36,089 nucleotides of DNA, taken from positions 1-36,089 of the forward strand of contig JAJTWZ010000044.1 of NCBI GenBank assembly GCA_021463145.1. The letters are read 5' to 3'. Within the stretch, counting starts at the first letter, position 1. Each line of letters starts with the position of its first letter. Source of the stretch: Blastocatellia bacterium (GTDB taxonomy: Bacteria; Acidobacteriota; Blastocatellia; UBA7656; JADIYM01). A program made the position numbers and the translations under genes. Positions 25,677 to 33,395 of the stretch are shown piece after piece. The notes under the pieces are model-generated. The model did not search any database, was not told the origin of the DNA, and worked only from the letters and a program-made list of their open reading frames with translations.

Positions 25677-26045
25677 ATGGAAACTCGAGCTGTCTCGCTG
25701 GATTCGAAGTTCGCCGCGATCTCCGATCACTGGCGTCCGCGAATCGCGGCTTCGTTCAACGGGCAGGAAATCAAACTCGCCAAACTGCAGGGCGAGTTCG
25801 TCTGGCACCGGCACGACGAAACCGACGAGGTATTCCTCGTGTGGCGGGGAGGACTGAGGATCGAATTCCGCGACAGTGTCGTCGATCTCGGACCCGGAGA
25901 CCTCTTCGTCGTCCCGCGCGGCGTCGAGCATCGGCCGATTGCGGAAGAAGAAGTCGAGTTGCTTTTGCTCGAAGCGGCCGACACTCGCAACACCGGGAAT
26001 GTGGAGGACGCGCTCCTAACGGCGCCGGGCGGCGTCCCGATCTGA
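25677..26045 (+). CDS. Small cupin-domain protein
   Basis: A 122-residue single cupin. Motif 1 is WHRHDETDEVFLVWRG (HxH then E and G) and motif 2 is DLGPGDLFVVPRGVEHRP, so a full 3-His/1-Glu metal site is present. Such stand-alone cupins can be isomerases, dioxygenases or sugar-binding proteins; nothing fixes the substrate here. It should be cytosolic. It begins 36 nt after trhA with only a weak upstream purine run, and may share its transcript. Confidence 0.85.
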   Translation: METRAVSLDSKFAAISDHWRPRIAASFNGQEIKLAKLQGEFVWHRHDETDEVFLVWRGGLRIEFRDSVVDLGPGDLFVVPRGVEHRPIAEEEVELLLLEAADTRNTGNVEDALLTAPGGVPI

Positions 26046-26085
26046 ACGCAGTATTTCGCGAAGGACCCGAACGGGGCGGATCGCG

Positions 26086-26114
26086 TTGCATCCTCGGCCC
26101 GCCGGTCCTAGTCT
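26086..26114 (+). promoter_or_regulatory. Putative promoter of yhbY
   Basis: TTGCAT (26086-26091), 17-nt spacer, TAGTCT (26109-26114), about 70 nt upstream of the GTG start. It falls in the 138-nt gap after the cupin gene. Assigned by eye. Confidence 0.35.
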
Positions 26115-26183
26115 TACGGCACCAGGCGGGAATCGACGATTCACCGATCCCCTGCCGCCGTCCGGACCAGAGTGGAGGTTACA

Positions 26184-26492
26184 GTGGAATCGCTCACGAC
26201 GAAGCAACGTGCGCACTTGCGAGCGCTTGCGCATCCGTTGAAGCCCATCGTTCACATCGGCAAGGAAGGCGTTACCGACAGCGCCGTCCGATCGGTCGAA
26301 CTGGCCCTTACCGGACGCGAACTGATCAAGATCAAGGTCCTGGATACGGCACCCGAAAGCGCCCGGAACGCTGGCGACCTGCTTGCGGAGCGAGTGGACG
26401 GCGGTCATCTCGTTCAGGTGATCGGGCGGACCGTGGTGTTGTACAAACGGGATCCGGAAAAGCCGTCGATAAAGTTTCCGCGCCCGGTGTGA
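26184..26492 (+). CDS. yhbY: YhbY family RNA-binding protein (CRM domain)
   Basis: A 102-residue protein consisting of one CRS1-YhbY (CRM) domain: LTTKQRAHLRALAHPLKPIV, HIGKEGVT (the GxxG-like loop is IGKEG), ALTGRELIKIKVL and the terminal VQVIGRTVVLYKRD. These proteins bind pre-50S ribosomes in E. coli. Length is that of the family. The GTG at 26184 follows GGAGGT by 4 nt; an upstream GTG at 26172 would put the Shine-Dalgarno inside the gene. Confidence 0.93.
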   Translation: MESLTTKQRAHLRALAHPLKPIVHIGKEGVTDSAVRSVELALTGRELIKIKVLDTAPESARNAGDLLAERVDGGHLVQVIGRTVVLYKRDPEKPSIKFPRPV

Positions 26493-26553
26493 GACGGGCG
26501 GGTAAGCGCTCCGTTTCGCCGCCGGCAAACTGAGGCATGCTCGGAGTGAGTTT

Positions 26554-27132
26554 GTGGAGACGGACAAACGAGCCTCGCACCGTCGCGTAATGACCGACTG
26601 GACCGTGTTGTCGCAGGCTGAAATTCGCATCGACGATCTGCACGCCGATGTGGACAACGAGGCCCGGGCGCTTGTTTCCAGGCTGGGAAGCCGGATCACG
26701 TGCCATCGCGGTTGTCTCGACTGCTGTGTCGACGGGTTGACCGTCTTCGAAGTAGAAGCCGAACGGATCCGGCGCGACGCCGGAACGAACCTTACCGGCG
26801 CCGTGCCCCACCCTGCCGGCGCGTGCGTATTTCTGGACCCGTCCGGCGCGTGCAGGATCTATGACTCGCGGCCATACGTGTGTCGGACACAGGGGCTACC
26901 GCTGCGATGGATCGAAGAAGACGAGGCCGGCGCCGCGGTCGAGTATCGTGACATCTGCCCCCGCAACGACGCCGGAACTCCGATCGAATCGTTGGGTGAC
27001 GCCGACTGCTGGACGATCGGTCCGGTCGAGGCGCGGCTGGTGCAAATCCAGCGCGCGAGGGGCGAAGCGTCCGCTTCGCGCGTCGCCCTGCGGACGCTGT
27101 TCGGCGAGCTGTCCGGCAGCGGGTTGACCTAG
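26554..27132 (+). CDS. YkgJ-type cysteine-cluster protein
   Basis: A 192-residue protein with the CxxxCC cluster of the YkgJ/FliB-like family (CHRGCLDCC near residue 50) followed by spaced cysteines ([26 protein letters not shown] and DICPRND), the typical eight-cysteine pattern thought to bind zinc or an Fe-S cluster. The family's biochemical role is not settled. Start: GTG 26554, with GGAGTGA upstream; an ATG at 26590 is an alternative. It ends in a 4-nt overlap with mscL on the opposite strand, both stop codons sharing the palindrome CTAG. Confidence 0.82.
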   Translation: METDKRASHRRVMTDWTVLSQAEIRIDDLHADVDNEARALVSRLGSRITCHRGCLDCCVDGLTVFEVEAERIRRDAGTNLTGAVPHPAGACVFLDPSGACRIYDSRPYVCRTQGLPLRWIEEDEAGAAVEYRDICPRNDAGTPIESLGDADCWTIGPVEARLVQIQRARGEASASRVALRTLFGELSGSGLT

Positions 27133-27518
27133 CTCTTCGACGCGAGCAGGTCCCTGATCTCGGTGAGCAGCGACTGCTCCGCCGACGGGCCCGGTGGTGC
27201 CGCTTCGGGAGCGCGGCGCATTGCATTCGCGGCCTTCACGACGATGAAGATGGCGAACGCAACGATCACGAAGTCGATAAGCGTCTGCGCGAACATTCCG
27301 TAATTGACTGTCACCGGCGCCTCGGCCGTTCCGCCTATCACGACCTTCAATGCCTTGAAGTCGACGCCACCGAGGATGAGGCCAAGCGGCGGCGTGAGTA
27401 TGTCGGACACGAACGATGCGGTAACTTTGCCGAAAGCGGCCCCGATCACGACGCCGACCGCAAGATCGAGAACGTTGCCCTTCTGGATGAACTCCTTGAA
27501 CTCCGATGTAAGACCCAT
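27129..27518 (-). CDS. mscL: Large-conductance mechanosensitive channel MscL
   Basis: A 129-residue inner-membrane channel subunit that opens under membrane tension to relieve hypo-osmotic shock. The N-terminal amphipathic segment [20 protein letters not shown] and TM1 with [13 protein letters not shown] are diagnostic, TM2 is [16 protein letters not shown], and the C-terminal helix ends [13 protein letters not shown] as in the pentameric bundle. Between lies a periplasmic loop with a GG pair. Length is normal. GGGAGGG precedes the ATG by 8 nt. Confidence 0.96.
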   Translation of the reverse strand: MGLTSEFKEFIQKGNVLDLAVGVVIGAAFGKVTASFVSDILTPPLGLILGGVDFKALKVVIGGTAEAPVTVNYGMFAQTLIDFVIVAFAIFIVVKAANAMRRAPEAAPPGPSAEQSLLTEIRDLLASKS

Positions 27519-27605
27519 GTGTCGACCCTCCCGTAGTGGATGTGCGGTAAAACGGAGCTAGATTCTTCGGGGAGCGTTCAGCCTCGCGAACCGCGGCCCG
27601 ACCTG

Positions 27606-28919
27606 TCAAGCGGACGGTTGATCGGGACTCTCCGGCGTGCTTCGACGTCGACCCGACGCCACGTACATCAGCGTTCCGGCAAGAACGAAGCCGGCGGTAA
27701 CGAAGACCGCGTCGAGTTTCGTCTGCAGGACGAGCCACAGGCATACGAAGATAGCTACGATCGGGATTGTCAGCCCGCCCGGAAGCCTCAGGGTATCCGG
27801 CCGATTGCCGAATTTTGCGCCGAGGCGCGGGAGTGTGGCGATGCAGAGGCCGTAACCGACGATGCGGGCGAGCGAGCTCATCCCGGCCAGCCAGGCGAAT
27901 GTACCCGACAGTGCCAGGATCAGCGCAAGAACGCCGTACAGAAGGATCGAGACGTGCGGGGTGAGGAATCGCTCGTGAACTCTGGCGAGCGCCACGGGAA
28001 GCGTGCCATATCGCGCCATTGCGTATGTCATTCTCGGCGCCGTGAGCATCGATGCCGCCGTATTGCCGAGAATCGAAACGGCCGCGGTCACGGCGATGAC
28101 GATTACGCCGACCGACCCGAACATGACGCCGGCGGCGTCGGCGAGCGGCCGTTTCGATGTCGCGAGGTCCGGCAGCACGCTCGATACGACGATCTGCATC
28201 AGTACGTAGAAGACGGTAGTCGCTACTCCAGTCACCAGCAGCGCGACTGGCATCGCCCGTTTGGGATCCTTTGTCTCGCCCGCCGGGATGAGCGCGCCCT
28301 CGAAGCCGATGAAAGCATAAACGACCAGCAACATGGTCTCGCCGAAGGTCGCATAGGCAGGCAGCGACTCGGGAAGCATGGTATCGGGCCGGAGCCACGC
28401 GAGTCCGGCGATTAGCAGGACCACGAGCGGCGTCAGCTTCAGGATCGTGATCGCCGTGATCGCGCCCATGCTCGACTTCAATCCAACGATGTTCAGCGCC
28501 GTAAAGAACGAAATGACGAGAACGAGCACCGCGATGCGACCTGGCCCGGCATCGGCTCCGCGAATCAGGCTTCCGAGGTAGGCCGCAAGAACGTTGACGT
28601 TCGCCGCGACGCTCGTCGCGCGGCCGATGTAGAGAATCCAGCCGGTCTGAAATCCGACGAACGGTCCGAACGCCGTCCACGTGTATAGGATCGGTCCGCC
28701 CGTGGCGTCGAAGTAGCTGGCCGCCTTCGCGAACGAGATCATCACCGTGGCCATGACCAAGCCGCACGCGACGAAGATCCACGGGCTGAAGCTGCCGACA
28801 AGGCGCGCGGCCTCGGCCGGCAGCCCGAATATGCCGGCGCCGATGATCCCGTTTACGGCCAGCACCGCAATGCCCGTTCGCGTCAGGTCGCGACGAAGTG
28901 ACTCAGGAGCGCCAGTCAT
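27606..28919 (-). CDS. APC-superfamily amino-acid permease
   Basis: A 437-residue inner-membrane transporter with about 12 helices. The APC unwound TM1 motif GIIGAGIFGLP is at residues 22-32 and the TM6 region VYAFIGFEG with the following IPAGETKDPKRAMP loop is typical of the amino-acid/polyamine permeases. It should import or exchange an amino acid by proton or substrate coupling. The ATG at 28919 is selected because a consensus -35/-10 promoter ends exactly 7 nt before it; an in-frame ATG at 28970 would place that promoter inside the gene. It is divergent from the macro-domain gene. Confidence 0.9.
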   Translation of the reverse strand: MTGAPESLRRDLTRTGIAVLAVNGIIGAGIFGLPAEAARLVGSFSPWIFVACGLVMATVMISFAKAASYFDATGGPILYTWTAFGPFVGFQTGWILYIGRATSVAANVNVLAAYLGSLIRGADAGPGRIAVLVLVISFFTALNIVGLKSSMGAITAITILKLTPLVVLLIAGLAWLRPDTMLPESLPAYATFGETMLLVVYAFIGFEGALIPAGETKDPKRAMPVALLVTGVATTVFYVLMQIVVSSVLPDLATSKRPLADAAGVMFGSVGVIVIAVTAAVSILGNTAASMLTAPRMTYAMARYGTLPVALARVHERFLTPHVSILLYGVLALILALSGTFAWLAGMSSLARIVGYGLCIATLPRLGAKFGNRPDTLRLPGGLTIPIVAIFVCLWLVLQTKLDAVFVTAGFVLAGTLMYVASGRRRSTPESPDQPSA

Positions 28920-28926
28920 CGAAGCG

Positions 28927-28955
28927 ATCAGACGATTCCGCGCTGCCAGTGTCAA
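28927..28955 (-). promoter_or_regulatory. Promoter of the amino-acid permease, leaderless geometry
   Basis: Minus strand: perfect TTGACA (28955-28950), exactly 17 nt, TCTGAT (28932-28927), then 7 nt to the ATG at 28919. This is the best promoter match seen in the window and decides the gene's start. Predicted transcript begins at or beside the ATG, with no room for a Shine-Dalgarno. Confidence 0.65.
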
Positions 28956-28982
28956 GCTCGACTGCACCATGCATCCGGCCTT

Positions 28983-29010
28983 TTCAAACTCTTGCGACGG
29001 CGTGCATAGT
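28983..29010 (+). promoter_or_regulatory. Promoter of the macro-domain gene, leaderless geometry
   Basis: TTCAAA (28983-28988), 16-nt spacer, CATAGT (29005-29010), then 8 nt to the ATG at 29019. It is back to back with the permease promoter in the 99-nt divergent gap. Confidence 0.5.
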
Positions 29011-29018
29011 TTCCCGAA

Positions 29019-30170
29019 ATGCACGACAAAGACGATCTGTCCGTGACTCTCGAGGTGCTGATTGGCGACATCACGACGATGGATGCCGACGCGATCGTGA
29101 ATGCAGCGAACCAATCCCTGCTTGGAGGAGGCGGTGTGGACGGCGCGATCCATCGCGCCGCCGGCCCTGATCTGCTTGCGGAATGCCGGACGCTTGGCGG
29201 GTGCGCGACGGGCGATGCGAAGGCGACCGCCGGGTACCGGCTCGGCGCGAGACACGTGATTCACACCGTCGGCCCGGTATGGCGTGGAGGATCGCAGGGA
29301 GAAGCGGAATTGCTCGCATCCTGCTACAGGCGTTGTCTGGAAGTTGCAGCCGGCCTTGGAGTGCGTTCGATTGCATTTCCGGCTATCAGCACGGGAGTAT
29401 TCGGCTATCCGGTGGAAGAGGCCGCTGCCGTTGCGGTCGATGCCGTGTGCGAATACCTCGGGACGCACGAAGGCATCGATCGTGTCGTCTTCGTCTGTTA
29501 CTCCCAGGAGGCCGCCGATGCGTTCGATTCAGCACTCGACGACGGTGCGGATGCTGTCGACGGCGACGGCGACGGCGACGGCGACGGAACCTGGGAGGGT
29601 CTCGGTCCTGTCGAGTGCGCGGCTACGTTCGACCTCTTTCTCGAGGAATCGCTCGGAGCTCCGGCAGACGCGGCGGAAGGGACGACTCCATCGGGACATC
29701 GCGTCGACGTGCTTCGCTTCGACGACCTACCGTTCGAAGGCACGTCGACGTTCGTGACACGGGGAGTCGGCGCCGAAGCGATGCGACGATTCGACGAAGG
29801 CGAGACTCGGCAGGAACTGTTGATGTGTTGCGACGCAACGTTCGACGCTGCCCGCGTGTTGCGCTGGGCCGCCGATCAGGCGCTCGAGTCCGGGTTCGGC
29901 CTGATGCGCGGCGCTGTCCTCTCGATTGACGAGCCGATAGTGCCGGGATCGCGGCTGGTGGCGCTGTACGCCACGTACCCGGTTTACCACGAGGAGCGAC
30001 TGGCGGCGTGGCGTGGCTCTGACCCTCCGACAGCGATCGTGTGGCTGGTGCCGGTAACCTATGCCGAGGCGAAGTTCGTCGAGAAGCGGGGATGGGAGGC
30101 ATTCGAGGAACTTCTCGAGAAGATGGACCCGGATCTGGTCGACTTCGCGCGACACGGTGTCGCCAAATAG
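29019..30170 (+). CDS. Macro domain fused to a suppressor-of-fused-like domain
   Basis: A 383-residue soluble protein. Residues about 5-175 are a MacroD/YmdB-type macro domain: [43 protein letters not shown] and [14 protein letters not shown], including the Asn and Gly-rich loops used for ADP-ribose hydrolysis in that class. A short acidic linker with repeating Asp-Gly (about 181-190) leads to a C-terminal domain (about 195-383) resembling the SUFU family (PF05076): [46 protein letters not shown] and [13 protein letters not shown]. Bacterial SUFU domains are known among polymorphic-toxin immunity proteins. The fusion suggests a role in removing or sensing ADP-ribose on a target; this is inference. 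A PLD-family gene follows by 13 nt. Confidence 0.82.
   Translation: MHDKDDLSVTLEVLIGDITTMDADAIVNAANQSLLGGGGVDGAIHRAAGPDLLAECRTLGGCATGDAKATAGYRLGARHVIHTVGPVWRGGSQGEAELLASCYRRCLEVAAGLGVRSIAFPAISTGVFGYPVEEAAAVAVDAVCEYLGTHEGIDRVVFVCYSQEAADAFDSALDDGADAVDGDGDGDGDGTWEGLGPVECAATFDLFLEESLGAPADAAEGTTPSGHRVDVLRFDDLPFEGTSTFVTRGVGAEAMRRFDEGETRQELLMCCDATFDAARVLRWAADQALESGFGLMRGAVLSIDEPIVPGSRLVALYATYPVYHEERLAAWRGSDPPTAIVWLVPVTYAEAKFVEKRGWEAFEELLEKMDPDLVDFARHGVAK
29559..29588 (+). repeat. In-frame hexanucleotide repeat (GACGGC) in the macro/SUFU linker
   Basis: Four GACGGC units and a fifth GACGGA encode alternating Asp-Gly in the linker between the two domains. Six-base units keep the frame if the number changes, so linker length could vary between strains by slippage. 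Confidence 0.75.
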
Positions 30171-30183
30171 GAGACGCCGCCAC

Positions 30184-31665
30184 GTGAACGCAACGGATTC
30201 GTCCGAACCGGGCAACGCCGGGCAGCGGACGCCGGACTGCCCGGTGGATCGTCGCGACGGGCTCGACCTGCTCGACTCGCTGGCTGAGCGGGCGTTCAGC
30301 CGGATCACCGGAGCTGACCTCGTCGGAGGCAATTCCGTTCGCATCCTCAGAAATGCGGTCGAGAACTATCCGGCATGGAAAGAAGCGATAGCAGGCGCCC
30401 GCGACTGGGTGCTCTTCGAGAGCTACATCATTCACGACGATCCAGTCGGCAGGGAATTCGTCGAGTTGATGGCCGAGCGGGCGCGAGCCGGCGTCCGTGT
30501 TTGCGTGCTCTACGACTGGGTCGGCGCACTGGGCAGCTCATCCAGGCGGTTGTGGAAGACGCTACGAGCGGCGGGTGTCGAGGTCCGCTGCTTCAATCCG
30601 CCTCGCGTAGACAGTCCGGTCGGCTGGATCGAACGCGACCATCGCAAGATGATCGCCGTGGACGGCCGTGTCGGGTTCGTCACCGGACTCTGCGTTGGGC
30701 AGCGCTGGGTGGGATATCCGGACCGGAAGGTCGAGCCCTGGCGCGACACGGGGGTGGTCGTCGAAGGTCCGGCCGTGGCCGACATCGTCCAGGCCTTCCA
30801 TCAGACCTGGCGCAATGCCGGGCCGGAGCTGCCAGGCTCGGCATTGCCTGCACGCGAGGCAATTCCGGCTGCGGGCGACGTGCCGTTACGCGTCGTTCCG
30901 AGCGCACCTGCGATGGGGGGCCTATACCGGCTCGACCAGCTAGTGGCGGCGAGCGCCCGTTCGACACTCTGGCTGACCGATGCCTATTTCGTCGGTACAA
31001 CCAGCTACATTCAGGCCCTGCGTTCGGCCTCGCTCGACGGTGTGGACGTGCGCCTGCTCGTTCCGCAGTCGAGCGACATTCCAGTCGTCGGTGCGTTGTC
31101 GCGAACCGGCTACCGGACCTTGCTCGAGGCGGGTGTGCGCGTTTACGAGTGGAACGGACCGATGCTTCACGCGAAGACGGCCGTGGCCGACGGCCGGTAT
31201 GCGCGCGTCGGATCGACGAACCTGAACCTTGCCAGTTGGGTCGGAAACTGGGAACTCGATGTAGTCGTCGTCGAAAGCGGCTTCGCGGAACAGATGGAGG
31301 TGATGTACCTCGACGACCTCGAGCACGCGACAGAGATCGTGTTGAAGAAGCGGCGCAAGGTGCGTCCGATCGTTCCGCGTGTCCAGAAGGCGAGTGGGGT
31401 AGCGATTGGAAGCGGAAGCGCCGGCCGGGCGGCCGCCGGCGCGATCGGCATTGGCAATGCGGTGGGCGCCGCGATCACGAATCACAGGAAACTCGGGGCA
31501 GCCGAGGCCAGGCCGATGGCGTTGTTCGCCGCCTTGCTGGCGGGTGTTTCGACAGTCGGGCTGCTCTGGCCGCGTGTCGTGACGATCCCGATAGCCGTGC
31601 TGGGACTGTGGATGGCGCTTTCGCTGCTATCGAAAGCCATCCGCCTCTGGCGCAGCGGTGGATGA
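30184..31665 (+). CDS. Phospholipase-D family enzyme (cardiolipin-synthase-like), C-terminal anchor
   Basis: A 493-residue protein with two PLD active sites: HRKMIAVD (H153, K155, D160) and HAKTAVAD (H329, K331, D336). Sequence around the first site ([15 protein letters not shown] and [10 protein letters not shown]) is like bacterial cardiolipin synthases, which transfer phosphatidyl groups. Unlike ClsA it lacks N-terminal helices; instead a Gly/Ala-rich stretch (about 404-430) leads to two C-terminal membrane segments (about 445-462 and 466-485). The GTG start at 30184 has GGAG 10 nt upstream. It lies 13 nt after the macro/SUFU gene and is almost certainly co-transcribed. Other PLD-fold activities, such as a nuclease, cannot be excluded. 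Confidence 0.85.
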   Translation: MNATDSSEPGNAGQRTPDCPVDRRDGLDLLDSLAERAFSRITGADLVGGNSVRILRNAVENYPAWKEAIAGARDWVLFESYIIHDDPVGREFVELMAERARAGVRVCVLYDWVGALGSSSRRLWKTLRAAGVEVRCFNPPRVDSPVGWIERDHRKMIAVDGRVGFVTGLCVGQRWVGYPDRKVEPWRDTGVVVEGPAVADIVQAFHQTWRNAGPELPGSALPAREAIPAAGDVPLRVVPSAPAMGGLYRLDQLVAASARSTLWLTDAYFVGTTSYIQALRSASLDGVDVRLLVPQSSDIPVVGALSRTGYRTLLEAGVRVYEWNGPMLHAKTAVADGRYARVGSTNLNLASWVGNWELDVVVVESGFAEQMEVMYLDDLEHATEIVLKKRRKVRPIVPRVQKASGVAIGSGSAGRAAAGAIGIGNAVGAAITNHRKLGAAEARPMALFAALLAGVSTVGLLWPRVVTIPIAVLGLWMALSLLSKAIRLWRSGG

Positions 31666-31734
31666 GGGACGGGAAGCGCGCACAGGTGAGGGAGGCGTCC
31701 ATCCGCCGGCTGCTCGAGTAAAGCCTGATCGATT

Positions 31735-32052
31735 TCACTTTCCCGCGAATCTGAGCCCTAGTACGCCGGCGACGACGAGCAGCAACGACAGCAACCTCAT
31801 CGGGTCTCGAGATTCGCCAAACAGCCACATACCGAGGATCGCAGTGCCAGCCGCCCCGATTCCCGTCCAGACCGCGTATGCCGTACCTACCGGCAACTCG
31901 CGGACGGCAAGGCCGAGCAGCACCATACTCGCGGTCAGCGCGATCACGGTCAGTACCGTTGGAATCGGCTGCGTGAAGCCCTCGGTGTACTTCAAGCCGA
32001 TGGCCCACCCGACTTCGAACAGTCCGGCAACGGTCAGCAACACCCAGTTCAT
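31735..32052 (-). CDS. gdx: SMR-family exporter, SugE/Gdx (guanidinium) type
   Basis: A 105-residue four-helix protein that works as a dual-topology dimer. E13 in AGLFEVGWAIGLKYT is the essential SMR glutamate, and the segments VGWAIGLKYTEGFT and GTAYAVWTGIGAAGTAI are those of the SugE/Gdx branch, which exports guanidinium in exchange for protons, rather than of the drug-exporting EmrE branch. Length is normal. It begins 18 nt after the preceding small gene on the same strand. No guanidine riboswitch is visible in the short gap, so regulation, if any, lies further upstream. Confidence 0.9.
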   Translation of the reverse strand: MNWVLLTVAGLFEVGWAIGLKYTEGFTQPIPTVLTVIALTASMVLLGLAVRELPVGTAYAVWTGIGAAGTAILGMWLFGESRDPMRLLSLLLVVAGVLGLRFAGK

Positions 32053-32070
32053 TTCAGTACCTCACGCACG

Positions 32071-32286
32071 CTATTCGGGGATCAGCCGCCGTTCGTCGTA
32101 GTTGACGATCAGTCCGTCGGTGTCGCGCGCGTCGTAGGACGCGCGGTTCAGCCAGACCTGAATGCGGCCGCCTTCGCGGACGCAGACGATGTTGTCGCGC
32201 CGGACGAAATTGCCCGTCAGTTGACCGTACTCGTTGAAAACGAACGGCGGAATGAGGTGACGAATGTCGTCGAAGTCGATCTCCAC
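32071..32286 (-). CDS. Hypothetical protein, 71 residues
   Basis: A small, probably cytosolic protein beginning MEIDFDDIRHLIPPFVF and ending YDERRLIPE. The central part (LTGNFVRRDNIVCVREGGRI and QVWLNRASYDARD) alternates hydrophobic and charged residues, suggesting a small beta-rich fold. Family not recognised. The GTG at 32286 has AAGGAG 7 nt upstream; a longer frame reaching 32394 lacks such a site and overlaps the haemoglobin gene. It lies 18 nt before the SMR exporter gene and is probably in one operon with it. Confidence 0.65.
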   Translation of the reverse strand: MEIDFDDIRHLIPPFVFNEYGQLTGNFVRRDNIVCVREGGRIQVWLNRASYDARDTDGLIVNYDERRLIPE

Positions 32287-32344
32287 GCACACTCTCCTTA
32301 GTTGTATGGAAGCAAGCGGGGATTGTACGCGAGTGAAAGCCCGG

Positions 32345-32785
32345 CTAGGACCCTGGCGTAACCGTGACTCCGATCCCGGGAACGCCCTCGACATCGGAGT
32401 TCCGCATGTGGTCGGCGGTCTGCGCGAAGGCGCGCGCGAGTTGCCGCCTCAGTTCATCGTCCAGACCTGCTTCGTCCAGCGCGCGCACCATGCACGACAG
32501 CCATTGATCGCGCTCGGCGACGCCAATCGGGAAGGGCAGATGGCGCGCTCGCAGTCGAGGGTGTCCAAATCGTTCGACGTAGAGTGGCGGACCGCCAAGC
32601 CATCCGCAGAGGAACATGTAGAGCTTGTCGCGCGAGCTGCCGAGGCTCTTCGCGTGCAATCCACGGATGCCCGCGCAGGCCGGGTCTGAATCCATCAAGT
32701 CGTAGAAGCGGTCAACGAGGGCGCGAACGGCGTCCGCGCCCCCGACCCGATCGTACGGAGTAACCGGCGGTGTGGGCTTGGTCAC
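32345..32785 (-). CDS. glbO: Group II truncated haemoglobin
   Basis: A 146-residue 2-on-2 globin. The group II signature is clear: DRFYDLM with B10 Tyr28, GGPPLYVERFGHPRLRARH with the proximal F8 His82, and ERDQWLSCM with Trp95 at G8. Such proteins bind O2 and are linked to NO or peroxide handling; it should be cytosolic. The C-terminal 15 residues (EGVPGIGVTVTPGS) extend past helix H. The GTG start at 32785 lies 4 nt after the stop of the upstream small gene, and 58 nt separate its end from the next gene, so all four genes 31735-33143 may be one transcript. Confidence 0.92.
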   Translation of the reverse strand: MTKPTPPVTPYDRVGGADAVRALVDRFYDLMDSDPACAGIRGLHAKSLGSSRDKLYMFLCGWLGGPPLYVERFGHPRLRARHLPFPIGVAERDQWLSCMVRALDEAGLDDELRRQLARAFAQTADHMRNSDVEGVPGIGVTVTPGS

Positions 32786-32789
32786 GCCG

Positions 32790-33143
32790 CTACTTCGCCA
32801 TCGGCGCGGCCTCGAGCTGGCGCTGCTGCGGCTCGTCGGCATATCGCTGCCGCATCACGTAGATGTGGTACATCGTGCACGACGGAATGATGTCGGTGCC
32901 AGGCAACAGCTCCTCGATGCCTCCGCCGATCGCCGCACCGATCGAGTCCCACCGATGGTAGGCGAGAAGGATGTAGAGCGCCTGAACGGGAGCAAACGCC
33001 AGGTCCGATCCTTCGGTTGCGGCTGCCCCCGGACCCAGCAGATATCCGAGGTAGCTGCTGCTTCCGAGCACATCCATGCCCACGCTGATGACGAAGCGCA
33101 CGCGATCCCAAGTAGTCCGGCCGATGATTCTGTCTATGGACAA
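32790..33143 (-). CDS. Hypothetical protein, 117 residues
   Basis: A small protein of unrecognised family. An amphipathic start (SIDRIIGRTTWDRVRFVISV) is followed by GMDVLGSSSYLGYLLGPG, a possible membrane-interacting segment at about 44-62 and GGGIEELLPGTDIIPSCTMYH. It shows no enzyme motif and no classical signal peptide. The start is TTG at 33143, chosen because AGGAGG lies 8 nt upstream; the next upstream start at 33164 would put that site inside the gene. It is the first gene of the haemoglobin/SMR group. Confidence 0.6.
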   Translation of the reverse strand: MSIDRIIGRTTWDRVRFVISVGMDVLGSSSYLGYLLGPGAAATEGSDLAFAPVQALYILLAYHRWDSIGAAIGGGIEELLPGTDIIPSCTMYHIYVMRQRYADEPQQRQLEAAPMAK

Positions 33144-33174
33144 CCTCGATCCCTCCTGTTTCAAGCCATTTCGA

Positions 33175-33183
33175 AGTGTAGCA
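33175..33183 (-). promoter_or_regulatory. Extended -10-like element before the haemoglobin operon
   Basis: Minus-strand TGC-TACACT (hexamer 33180-33175) lies about 31 nt before the TTG start, upstream of AGGAGG. It repeats the GGTGCTAC-CT string found before the outer-membrane protein gene. No good -35 was seen at the standard distance. Confidence 0.35.
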
Positions 33184-33395
33184 CCGTTGCCGTCGCAGCC
33201 GCCTCTACGCTAAGGCGGCACCCACGGTTCCGTGCGCGAGACGGGCGTGTGATGCCGGCAGACGTCGAAAGGATGCGGTGGTTCGCCAGATGTATTGCCC
33301 ACGGGTTGGCGATCCGGGCACGTTCGTGCGATGCTGCCGCCTTCCGCGAACCGGTCTCCGGTCCGCGACTCCCGCTACACGACAAGGAAGGTGCT

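Noticed and set aside
32053-32070. Guanidine riboswitch before the SMR exporter
   Set aside because: Only 18 nt separate it from the upstream gene, too short for a known guanidine aptamer; none was seen before 33143 either.
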